DNA of 16,778 nucleotides from the NCBI GenBank assembly GCA_041163945.1, contig JBEAQJ010000073.1:1-16778 (forward strand). Reading direction: 5' to 3'. This DNA comes from Roseicyclus sp041163945. GTDB taxonomy: Bacteria > Pseudomonadota > Alphaproteobacteria > Rhodobacterales > Rhodobacteraceae. Numbering within the stretch: position 1 is the first letter of the stretch; every line of letters begins with the position of its first letter. The translations under genes and the position numbers were made by a program. Shown in pieces: positions 1 to 5,758 of this stretch. The notes beneath the pieces were generated by a model. It saw nothing but the letters and a program-made list of their open reading frames with translations. It was not told where the DNA came from and ran no database searches.

Positions 1-578
1 AGCTCAAGCATCGGCGCGGGCATGTGCGGGGGCGGCGGGGCGGTGTCGACCCGATCGGGCCGGGCGTCAGGGTCTTGGGCCATCACGCGGTTCGGCGCCG
101 CCAGCCGTGCCACGCTGTCAAACCTGTCGTTCCGCGGGGACGGGGGCAGGATCGGCGCCCGTACGGCGTCGGGCGCGGCGTCGGGCGGCGTCAGGCGCGG
201 TTCGATCACTTCGGCCGGATCGGGAACCGGCCTTGGCGCGCTATGGGGGGCTGGGGCGGGCGGGGCATCCGCCGGCACCGTGGCCATACCCAAGCCCGCG
301 GGCGCGGCCGTGCGGGCGGGTGCTGCCTGTGTGCCCGGCAAGATGGGCGCGGTGGTCTGCTGCGGTGCGGATGCGCCGTCCAGCGGGGTCGGGCCGGGCC
401 GTTCCGGGGGTTGCATGGCATCCCCCGGCAGGCTGGGCGCCAGCGCGGCCATGGGTGCGGGTGCGGGTGCGGGTGCAGGGGGCGCTACCGTCAAGGGCAG
501 GCTCAGCGACAGCAGCGCCAGGCAAAACCCCGACACCAGCCCGCCCCAAATCAGACCCTTCAGCAGACCGCGTAGCAT
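1..578 (-). CDS. N-terminal part of a membrane-anchored Pro/Ala-rich protein, probably divergent polysaccharide deacetylase (partial)
   Basis: The reading frame opens with ATG at 578 (complement) and is still open at the window edge after about 192 codons, so the C-terminal part is missing. A GAGGGGAAAGGG purine stretch lies just upstream of the ATG. The protein begins MLRGLLKGLIWGGLVSGFCL, a short basic start followed by one hydrophobic segment (about residues 8-30) that reads as a signal anchor. After that it is a long low-complexity linker rich in Pro and Ala with no fold visible, including an (Ala-Pro)n run coded by a hexamer repeat. In Rhodobacterales a divergent polysaccharide deacetylase (YibQ/DUF610-like) with this kind of anchor and linker often sits beside trpG. 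That resemblance and the position are my reasons for the name; the catalytic domain is outside the window. It could instead be another envelope protein with a disordered periplasmic linker. The coding call is firmer than the function. Confidence 0.6.
   Translation of the reverse strand, partial: MLRGLLKGLIWGGLVSGFCLALLSLSLPLTVAPPAPAPAPAPMAALAPSLPGDAMQPPERPGPTPLDGASAPQQTTAPILPGTQAAPARTAAPAGLGMATVPADAPPAPAPHSAPRPVPDPAEVIEPRLTPPDAAPDAVRAPILPPSPRNDRFDSVARLAAPNRVMAQDPDARPDRVDTAPPPPHMPAPMLE
453..476. repeat. Tandem hexamer repeat, 4 x GGGTGC
   Basis: Four perfect copies of GGGTGC run head to tail inside the minus-strand gene at 1-578. On the coding strand they read as alternating Ala-Pro codons (GCA CCC). 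Copy number would change the linker length in frame, in steps of two residues. Confidence 0.85.
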
Positions 579-738
579 GTCGCCCTTTCCCCTCGTGCCC
601 CCCGCTGGCCCATTCCATGAACGGGGCCACGCATGCCGGCTGTCGCTTGCGCTTGACCGCCCCCGCCGGCTTTGAAACATGTATAGCTCGGGCGCCTGAC
701 GCCTTCACCCCCTATTCGCCCCGGCGCGCGGACCCATC
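579..738. promoter_or_regulatory. Divergent intergenic region upstream of trpG and the deacetylase-like gene
   Basis: This 160-bp gap separates two divergent genes, so it should hold promoters for both. The only A/T-rich island is at 672-687 (TTGAAACATGTATAGC). It gives TATAGC (682-687) as a possible -10 on the plus strand and TATACA (685-680) on the minus strand. Neither has a well-spaced consensus -35: a TTGACC at 653-658 lies 23 bp from TATAGC. GCCGGC occurs twice (635-640 and 665-670). I see no trp leader peptide with tandem Trp codons and no attenuator hairpin. Promoter placement is tentative. Confidence 0.3.
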
Positions 739-1326
739 ATGCTGCTTCTGATCGACAACTACGACAGCTTCACATGGAACCTGGTGCATTACCTTGGGGA
801 ATTGGGGGCTGATACGCATGTGGTGCGCAATGACCAGATCACCGTGCAAGAGGCGCTGGCGCTCCGCCCCGAGGCGATCGTGCTGTCGCCCGGGCCCTGC
901 GATCCGGCGCAGGCGGGCATTTGCCTTGCCCTGACGCGGGCCGCGGCGGGGGCGGGCGTGCCGCTTTTGGGGGTGTGCCTGGGCCATCAGACCATCGGCG
1001 AGGCCTTCGGTGGCCGGGTGCAGCGCCACAGCGACATCGTGCATGGCAAGCTGGGCGAGATCTTTCACACCGGCCAGGGCATGTTCGCGGGCCTGCCATC
1101 GCCGCTGATGGCCACGCGCTATCATTCGCTGGTCGTCGACCGGCCCAGCCTGCCCCCCGAGCTCGAGGTGACGGCCGAGCTGTCCGACGGCACGATCATG
1201 GGGCTGCGACACCGCAGCCTGCCCATCGAAGGGGTGCAGTTCCACCCCGAAAGCATCCGGTCCCAGCACGGCCACCAGATGCTGAAAACCTTTCTCGACA
1301 TGGCCAAGGGGGCCGTTGCCGCATGA
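739..1326 (+). CDS. trpG: Anthranilate synthase component II (glutamine amidotransferase subunit)
   Basis: This 195-residue class I glutamine amidotransferase releases ammonia from glutamine and passes it to TrpE, which converts chorismate to anthranilate in the first step of tryptophan synthesis. The N-terminus LLLIDNYDSFTWNLVHYLGE is typical of TrpG/PabA. The nucleophile loop GVCLGHQ carries Cys80, and GVQFHPES carries the His169/Glu171 pair, so the triad is complete. The PGP motif is at about 51-53. Length is normal for a stand-alone subunit. The ribosome-binding site is poor (GCGGACCCATC before the ATG), but the conserved N-terminus fixes the start. The stop overlaps the trpD start (ATGA), which implies translational coupling. 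In some bacteria the same subunit also serves p-aminobenzoate synthase; I cannot tell whether that applies here. trpE is not in the window. Confidence 0.97.
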   Translation: MLLLIDNYDSFTWNLVHYLGELGADTHVVRNDQITVQEALALRPEAIVLSPGPCDPAQAGICLALTRAAAGAGVPLLGVCLGHQTIGEAFGGRVQRHSDIVHGKLGEIFHTGQGMFAGLPSPLMATRYHSLVVDRPSLPPELEVTAELSDGTIMGLRHRSLPIEGVQFHPESIRSQHGHQMLKTFLDMAKGAVAA

Positions 1327-2339
1327 GCGACGCGATGAAGCCGCTGATCTATGCCGCCGCCGAAGGGCCGCTGTCGCGCGCCCAGGCCGAGGCCGCCTTT
1401 GGCGAACTGTTCGAAGGAAACGCAACCCCGGCCCAGATCGGCGGGCTGTTGATGGCGATGCGCGCGCGTGGCGAATCCGTGGCCGAATATGCGGCCGCAG
1501 CCCAGGTGATGCGCGACAAATGCGTGCCCGTGACCGCCCCCGACGGCGCGATGGACATCGTGGGCACCGGCGGGGATGGCATGGGCACGCTCAACATCTC
1601 GACCGCGACGGCCTTTGTCGTGGCCGGCGCCGGCGTGCCCGTGGCCAAGCATGGCAACCGCAATCTCAGCTCGAAATCCGGCGCGGCCGATGCCTTGGGT
1701 GCGCTGGGCATCGAGGTGATGGTGCCGCCCGCCATCGTCGAACGCGCCATCGCCGAGGCGGGCATCGGTTTCATGATGGCGCCGATGCATCACCCGGCCA
1801 TGAAGCATGTCATGCCCGTGCGCCAGGAACTGGGGTCGAAAACCATTTTCAACATCCTCGGCCCGCTGACCAACCCCGCCCGCGTCAAACGGCAGCTGAC
1901 GGGCGCCTTTGCGATCGACCTGATCTTTCCGATGGCGGAAACGCTGCAAGCGCTGGGGTCCGAAGCCGCGTGGCTGGTGCATGGCGCCGATGGCACCGAC
2001 GAGATTTCGATCGCCGGCACCACATCGGTGGCGGTGCTGAAGGATGGCAAGATCACGCCCCGCGAGGTCCATCCCGAAGACGCCGGCCTGCCGGTGCATC
2101 CCTTCCGCGACATCCTGGGCGGAAGCCCGGCCGAAAACGCCGCCGCCTTGCGCGCCCTGCTGGACGGGGCGACGGGGGCCTATCGCGACGCGGTGCTGCT
2201 GAACGCGGCGGCGGCCCTTGTGGTGGCCGAGCGTGCCCAGGACCTGGTCACCGGGGTGGCGATCGCACGCGAAAGCCTGGACAGCGGCGCCGCCCGGCGT
2301 GCGGTCGCGCGGCTGGCCCAGATCACGACAGGGGGGTGA
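1323..2339 (+). CDS. trpD: Anthranilate phosphoribosyltransferase
   Basis: The 338-residue product transfers the phosphoribosyl group of PRPP to anthranilate, the second committed step of tryptophan synthesis in the cytoplasm. Visible hallmarks are GTGGDG (residues 81-86), NIST (91-94) and KHGNR (109-113), which form the PRPP/anthranilate site of the family, followed by the NILGPLTNPA motif. I start it at ATG 1323, which overlaps the trpG stop by four bases (ATGA), rather than at upstream in-frame codons inside trpG; the MSDAMKPLIYAAAEG start matches the family length. The trpC start follows after 8 bp. It is a monofunctional TrpD, not the TrpGD fusion seen in enterics. Confidence 0.97.
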   Translation: MSDAMKPLIYAAAEGPLSRAQAEAAFGELFEGNATPAQIGGLLMAMRARGESVAEYAAAAQVMRDKCVPVTAPDGAMDIVGTGGDGMGTLNISTATAFVVAGAGVPVAKHGNRNLSSKSGAADALGALGIEVMVPPAIVERAIAEAGIGFMMAPMHHPAMKHVMPVRQELGSKTIFNILGPLTNPARVKRQLTGAFAIDLIFPMAETLQALGSEAAWLVHGADGTDEISIAGTTSVAVLKDGKITPREVHPEDAGLPVHPFRDILGGSPAENAAALRALLDGATGAYRDAVLLNAAAALVVAERAQDLVTGVAIARESLDSGAARRAVARLAQITTGG

Positions 2340-2347
2340 GCGGCGCC

Positions 2348-3154
2348 ATGGCAAGCATCCTCGACAAGATCAAGACCTACAAGCTGGCGGAAATCGCGGC
2401 CGCCAAGCTGGCGCGCCCCCTGTCGGATCTGGAACAGGACGCGCGCGCGGCCCCGCGGGTGCGCCCCTTTGGCGCGGCGCTGCAAAAGGCGCAAGCCACC
2501 GGCTATGGGCTGATCGCGGAAATCAAGAAAGCCAGCCCATCCAAGGGCTTGATCCGGGCGGATTTCGACCCGCCATCGCTGGCCCGGGCCTATGAGGCGG
2601 GTGGCGCCACCTGCCTGTCGATCCTGACCGATACGCCCAGCTTTCAGGGACAGCCCGAATACCTGGGCCGGGCGCGGGCGGCGTGCGGCCTGCCGTGCCT
2701 GCGCAAGGATTTCCTGTATGATCCCTACCAGGTGGCCGAGGCCCGCGCCTGGGGCGCGGATTGCATCTTGATCATCATGGCCTCGGTCGGGGACCTGCAG
2801 GCCGCCGAGCTCGAGGATGCGGCCGGGCACTGGGGAATGGACGTTCTGATCGAGGTGCATGACCGGGCCGAGCTCGACCGGGCCTTGCGGCTCAAAAGCC
2901 CGCTGATCGGGATCAACAACCGCGATCTGAACAGTTTCGAAACCAAGCTGGAAACGACCGAGGCCCTGGCCCCGCATGTGCCCGACGGGCGAATGGTGGT
3001 TTCCGAATCGGGCCTGTTTGTGCCCGCCGATCTGGCGCGGATGGCGCGCGCAGGTGCGCGCAGCTTCCTGATCGGGGAAAGCCTGATGCGACAGGCCGAT
3101 GTGACGGCCGCCACCCGGGCGATCCTGGCCCAGCCCACCCATGCGGGGACATGA
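2348..3154 (+). CDS. trpC: Indole-3-glycerol-phosphate synthase
   Basis: This TIM-barrel enzyme of 268 residues closes the ring of carboxyphenylamino-deoxyribulose phosphate to indole-3-glycerol phosphate. Family motifs appear in the expected order: AEIKKASPSKG (57-67, catalytic Lys region and phosphate loop), LRKDF (118-122, general acid Lys), NNRDL (190-194), SESG (219-222) and IGESLM (242-247, phosphate-binding end). It starts at ATG 2348, 8 bp after the trpD stop, with GGGGGGTGAG upstream as a Shine-Dalgarno-like stretch. The frame is open far upstream, but that part is only a shadow of trpD. It is monofunctional, with no TrpF fused on. moaC follows after 3 bp, so the two pathways are probably co-transcribed. 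Confidence 0.97.
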   Translation: MASILDKIKTYKLAEIAAAKLARPLSDLEQDARAAPRVRPFGAALQKAQATGYGLIAEIKKASPSKGLIRADFDPPSLARAYEAGGATCLSILTDTPSFQGQPEYLGRARAACGLPCLRKDFLYDPYQVAEARAWGADCILIIMASVGDLQAAELEDAAGHWGMDVLIEVHDRAELDRALRLKSPLIGINNRDLNSFETKLETTEALAPHVPDGRMVVSESGLFVPADLARMARAGARSFLIGESLMRQADVTAATRAILAQPTHAGT

Positions 3155-3157
3155 ACA

Positions 3158-3637
3158 ATGGCCGAATTGACGCATTTCGACACCGCCGGCCAGGCGCACA
3201 TGGTCGATGTTTCGGGAAAAGCCGTCAGTGACCGCGTGGCCGTGGCCGAAGGCTGGGTGCGCATGCGCCCGGAAACCTTGGCGCTGGTGACCGCAGGCAG
3301 CGCCAAAAAGGGCGATGTCCTGGGCATTGCGCGGTTGGCAGGAATCATGGGCGCCAAGAAAACCGCCGATCTGATCCCGTTGTGCCACCCATTGCCGATC
3401 ACGAAGGTGGCGCTGGATCTGACCCCCGATGCCGACCTGCCCGGCGTGCGGATCACCGCCACGGTCAAGACCACGGGCCAGACCGGGGTCGAGATGGAGG
3501 CGCTGACGGCGGTATCGGTTGCCGCCTTGACGGTGCATGACATGCTGAAGGCAGCCGAAAAATCGATCGAGATCGGGGGCATCCGCGTGGTGCTGAAGGA
3601 TGGCGGCAAATCCGGCCGCTACACGGCCGAGGGCTAG
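3158..3637 (+). CDS. moaC: Cyclic pyranopterin monophosphate synthase
   Basis: The 159-residue protein makes cyclic pyranopterin monophosphate from the MoaA product, an early step in molybdenum cofactor synthesis. It carries DVSGKAVSDR (17-26), the long conserved block around AKKTADLIPLCHPLPI (67-82), TTGQTGVEMEALTAVS (105-120) and LTVHDMLKA (124-132). Asp128 and Lys131 fall at the numbers of the active-site residues in E. coli MoaC. It begins 3 bp after the trpC stop, so it is likely translated by coupling; GGGGAC before the ATG is a modest ribosome-binding site. Its pairing with moeA downstream makes biochemical sense, while the link to trpGDC is positional and, as I recall, conserved in Rhodobacterales. 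Confidence 0.97.
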   Translation: MAELTHFDTAGQAHMVDVSGKAVSDRVAVAEGWVRMRPETLALVTAGSAKKGDVLGIARLAGIMGAKKTADLIPLCHPLPITKVALDLTPDADLPGVRITATVKTTGQTGVEMEALTAVSVAALTVHDMLKAAEKSIEIGGIRVVLKDGGKSGRYTAEG

Positions 3638-3640
3638 GGG

Positions 3641-3757
3641 ATGCGATTGGTCCTGCGAAAAATCGCGCCGCACCCCGTGACGGGGGGCTGGGCCCTGGGC
3701 TGTGGCCTGTGTGCGCATCTCCAGACAGGTGATGCAGGCAAAGGATCGGGGGCGTGA
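3641..3757 (+). CDS. Possible 38-residue small ORF filling the moaC-moeA gap (doubtful)
   Basis: An ATG three bases after the moaC stop opens a 38-codon frame that ends in TGA overlapping the GTG start of moeA (GTGA). The peptide begins MRLVLRKIAPHPVTGG and contains a Cys-Gly-Leu-Cys stretch. The exact fit into the gap is suggestive of coupling. Against it, an AGGGG lies directly against the ATG with no spacing, and about 12 of 38 codons end in A or T (including CGA, AAA, ACA and GGA), more than in the neighbours. I recognise no family. It may simply be untranslated leader. Confidence 0.2.
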   Translation: MRLVLRKIAPHPVTGGWALGCGLCAHLQTGDAGKGSGA

Positions 3758-4953
3758 TTTCGGTCGAGGATGCACTGGCCGCCTGCCTGGCCCTGGTGCG
3801 CCCTACGGGCAGCGAACGCGTGAGCCTGGCCCAGGCGGCGGGCCGGGTTCTGGCCGCCGATGTCGTGGCCGCGCGCGATCAGCCGCCCTTTGCGGCCGCG
3901 GCGATGGATGGCTATGCCGTGGCGCAGGACGACCGGGTGGCCGGCCGACGGCTGCAGGTGGTGGGCGCGGCACCCGCCGGTCATGCCTGGGCCGGGCAGA
4001 TCGCGCGGGGACAGGCGGTGCGCATCCTGACGGGCGCCCCCTTGCCGGCCGGGGCCGATTGCGTGGTCATGCAAGAAGATGTCGCCCGCGACGGATCCAC
4101 GATCATCTTGGGGCCGCGGCTGGATGCGGGCGCCAACATCCGCCCCGCCGGCTGCGATTTCCGGGCCGGCGCGCGGGTCGTGGCGCCACGCCGGCTGACA
4201 CCGGCCGACATCGCGCTGTGCGCGGCGATGAACGCATCCCAGCTCGAGGTGTTCCGCCGGCCCGAGGTGGCGTTGATCGCCACGGGTGACGAGTTGGTCA
4301 GCCCCGGGCAATGCCCCCGCCCCGACCAGATCATCGCCTCGAACATCTATGGGTTGAAAGCCATGGTCGAGGCCGAGGGATGCCGCGCCCGGCTGTTGCC
4401 CCTGGCGCGCGACACCCGCGACAGCCTGGCCCAGGTTCTGGCGCTGGCCGAAGGCGCCGAACTGATCGTCACCATCGGCGGGGCCTCGGTGGGCGATCAC
4501 GATCTGGTGGCCGGTGTCGCGACCGAGCTTGGGCTGCAGCGGTCCTTCTACAAGGTGGCGTTGCGGCCCGGCAAACCGCTGATGGCCGGGCGGCTTGGGG
4601 CGGCGGCGCTGCTGGGTCTGCCGGGAAATCCGGTGTCGTCGCTCGTGTGCGGCGAAATCTTTCTGGTGCCGATGTTGCGCAAGATGCTGGGTCTGGGGGC
4701 GCAGGCGCGCCAGCGCCAGAAGGGTCGGCTGGGCTGTGATCTGCCAGCCAACGGGGATCGGGCGCATTACCTGCGCGCCAAGCTGGAAACAGGGCCGGAG
4801 CTTCCCATCGTCACCCCCTACCCGGTTCAGGATTCGTCGCTTTTGTCGGTGCTGTCCGAGGCGGGGACGCTGCTGGTACGCCCCCCCCACGATGGGCCGC
4901 GCGGCGCGGGCGATGTGATCGAACACCTGCCGATTGGGCCACAGACCCCATGA
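3754..4953 (+). CDS. moeA: Molybdopterin molybdenumtransferase
   Basis: The protein of 399 residues inserts molybdate into adenylylated molybdopterin in the last step of Moco assembly. Domains run as in MoeA/gephyrin E: AAAAMDGYAV (47-56), RILTGAPLPAGADCVVMQED (90-109), the MogA-like domain with ATGDEL (176-181), SNIYG (196-200) and TIGGASVGDHD (240-250), then KVALRPGKP (267-275), LLGLPGNPVSS (286-296), and a C-terminal beta domain. The Asp of GDHD and the PGNP loop are intact. The start is GTG at 3754, preceded by AAAGGATCGGGGGC; no earlier in-frame start is usable. It is the last gene of the trpGDC-moaC-moeA cluster. Confidence 0.96.
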   Translation: MISVEDALAACLALVRPTGSERVSLAQAAGRVLAADVVAARDQPPFAAAAMDGYAVAQDDRVAGRRLQVVGAAPAGHAWAGQIARGQAVRILTGAPLPAGADCVVMQEDVARDGSTIILGPRLDAGANIRPAGCDFRAGARVVAPRRLTPADIALCAAMNASQLEVFRRPEVALIATGDELVSPGQCPRPDQIIASNIYGLKAMVEAEGCRARLLPLARDTRDSLAQVLALAEGAELIVTIGGASVGDHDLVAGVATELGLQRSFYKVALRPGKPLMAGRLGAAALLGLPGNPVSSLVCGEIFLVPMLRKMLGLGAQARQRQKGRLGCDLPANGDRAHYLRAKLETGPELPIVTPYPVQDSSLLSVLSEAGTLLVRPPHDGPRGAGDVIEHLPIGPQTP

Positions 4954-4957
4954 TCGA

Positions 4958-4986
4958 TTGACACAGAGCGGGAACAGGCGTAGAAC
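4958..4986 (+). promoter_or_regulatory. lexA promoter (-35 TTGACA, 17 bp, -10 TAGAAC)
   Basis: A perfect TTGACA lies at 4958-4963 and, after exactly 17 bp, TAGAAC at 4981-4986 (four of six matches to TATAAT). This would start transcription near 4993 and leave a leader of about 80 bases before lexA. The -35 begins only 4 bp after the moeA stop. The -10 overlaps the second GAAC of the LexA operator, so bound repressor would block RNA polymerase. Confidence 0.7.
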
Positions 4987-4997
4987 ATACCCTGAAC
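4972..4997 (+). promoter_or_regulatory. Triple GAAC LexA operator (two overlapping SOS boxes)
   Basis: GAAC occurs at 4972-4975, 4983-4986 and 4994-4997. Each pair is separated by exactly 7 bases (AGGCGTA and ATACCCT), giving GAAC-N7-GAAC twice with the middle GAAC shared. GTTC-N7-GTTC, or GAAC-N7-GAAC on the other strand, is the established direct-repeat SOS box of Rhodobacter and other alphaproteobacteria. Its place over the -35/-10 spacer, the -10 and the likely start site fits autorepression of lexA. Confidence 0.88.
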
Positions 4998-5059
4998 AAA
5001 ACCGCCGCCGCCCTTGGTGCCGCGACCATGATCATCGCGCCAAGACAGGCTTGTGATGC

Positions 5060-5065
5060 AAGGAG
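5060..5065 (+). promoter_or_regulatory. Strong ribosome-binding site of lexA (AAGGAG)
   Basis: AAGGAG lies 9 bases before ATG 5075 and fixes that codon as the lexA start. Confidence 0.8.
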
Positions 5066-5074
5066 TGCCCGCGC

Positions 5075-5758
5075 ATGTTGACCCGCAAACAGCGTGATCT
5101 GTTGGAATTCATCCATGCCCGCGTGCAGCGCGACGGCGTGCCGCCATCCTTCGACGAAATGAAGGAAGCGCTGGATCTGCGGTCCAAGTCGGGCATCCAC
5201 CGCTTGATCACCGCGCTGGAAGAACGCGGTTTCATCCGCAGGCTGGCCCACCGGGCGCGGGCGGTGGAAATTCTCAAGATGCCCGATGCCATGGACAAGG
5301 CCGGCTTTTCGCCCCGCGTGATCGCGGGTGACCGCAGCCCCCCACCCCGGGGTGCGATGCCCGTGACGGCGGCCGCCATGGAACTGCCTGTCATGGGTCG
5401 GATCGCGGCCGGCACCCCCATCGAAGCGATTTCCGAGGTGGCCAGCCATGTCGCCGTGCCGCAGCAGATGTTGCGCACGGGGCGCAACCACTACGCGTTG
5501 GAGGTCAAGGGCGATTCGATGATCGAGGCCGGCATCAACGATGGTGACATCGTTGTCATCGAAGAAGGCGCCAGCGCACAGAACGGCGATATCGTGGTGG
5601 CCTTGGTCGAAGGCCATGAAGCGACCCTGAAGCGTCTGCGCCGCAAGGCCGGGATGATCGCGCTTGAGGCGGCGAACCCCGCCTATGAAACGCGCCTGTT
5701 CCGCGACGACCAGGTCACGGTTCAGGGCAAGCTTGTGGGGCTGATCCGCAGTTATTGA
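5075..5758 (+). CDS. lexA: LexA repressor, SOS regulator
   Basis: The 227-residue protein represses DNA-damage genes and cuts itself when RecA filaments form. Residues 1-66 are the winged-helix domain with the LexA start LTRKQRDLLEFIHARV and the recognition region SKSGIHRLITALEERG. A linker rich in Pro and Met follows (about 70-100). The peptidase domain shows the Ala-Gly cleavage bond in GRIAAGTP (Ala112-Gly113), catalytic Ser148 in KGDSMIEAG and the general-base Lys186 in EATLKRL. It is longer than the roughly 200-residue E. coli protein, mainly in the linker, as is usual in alphaproteobacteria. Its own promoter carries SOS boxes, so it is autoregulated. The gene ends in a 7-bp overlap with the convergent comEC gene. 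Confidence 0.97.
   Translation: MLTRKQRDLLEFIHARVQRDGVPPSFDEMKEALDLRSKSGIHRLITALEERGFIRRLAHRARAVEILKMPDAMDKAGFSPRVIAGDRSPPPRGAMPVTAAAMELPVMGRIAAGTPIEAISEVASHVAVPQQMLRTGRNHYALEVKGDSMIEAGINDGDIVVIEEGASAQNGDIVVALVEGHEATLKRLRRKAGMIALEAANPAYETRLFRDDQVTVQGKLVGLIRSY

Noticed and set aside
579..738. Trp attenuator ahead of trpG
   Set aside because: There is no short leader frame with consecutive Trp codons and no pair of competing hairpins with a T-run.
22..751. Plus-strand open frames over the left edge
   Set aside because: They are shadows of the minus-strand deacetylase-like gene, which has a membrane anchor, a ribosome-binding site and a sensible divergent layout with trpG. The plus frames are low-complexity Gly/Ala/Arg translations.
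3638..3753. Molybdenum-cofactor riboswitch between moaC and moeA
   Set aside because: The gap is only 116 bp and shows just a 5-bp hairpin, with nothing like the conserved Moco RNA core.
2180..3775. Long minus-strand frame (over 500 codons) opposite trpC and moaC
   Set aside because: It lies antisense to two clear enzymes. Its length is explained by high GC, which makes stop codons rare in the opposite frames, and the translation is His/Gln/Arg-rich with no recognisable domain.
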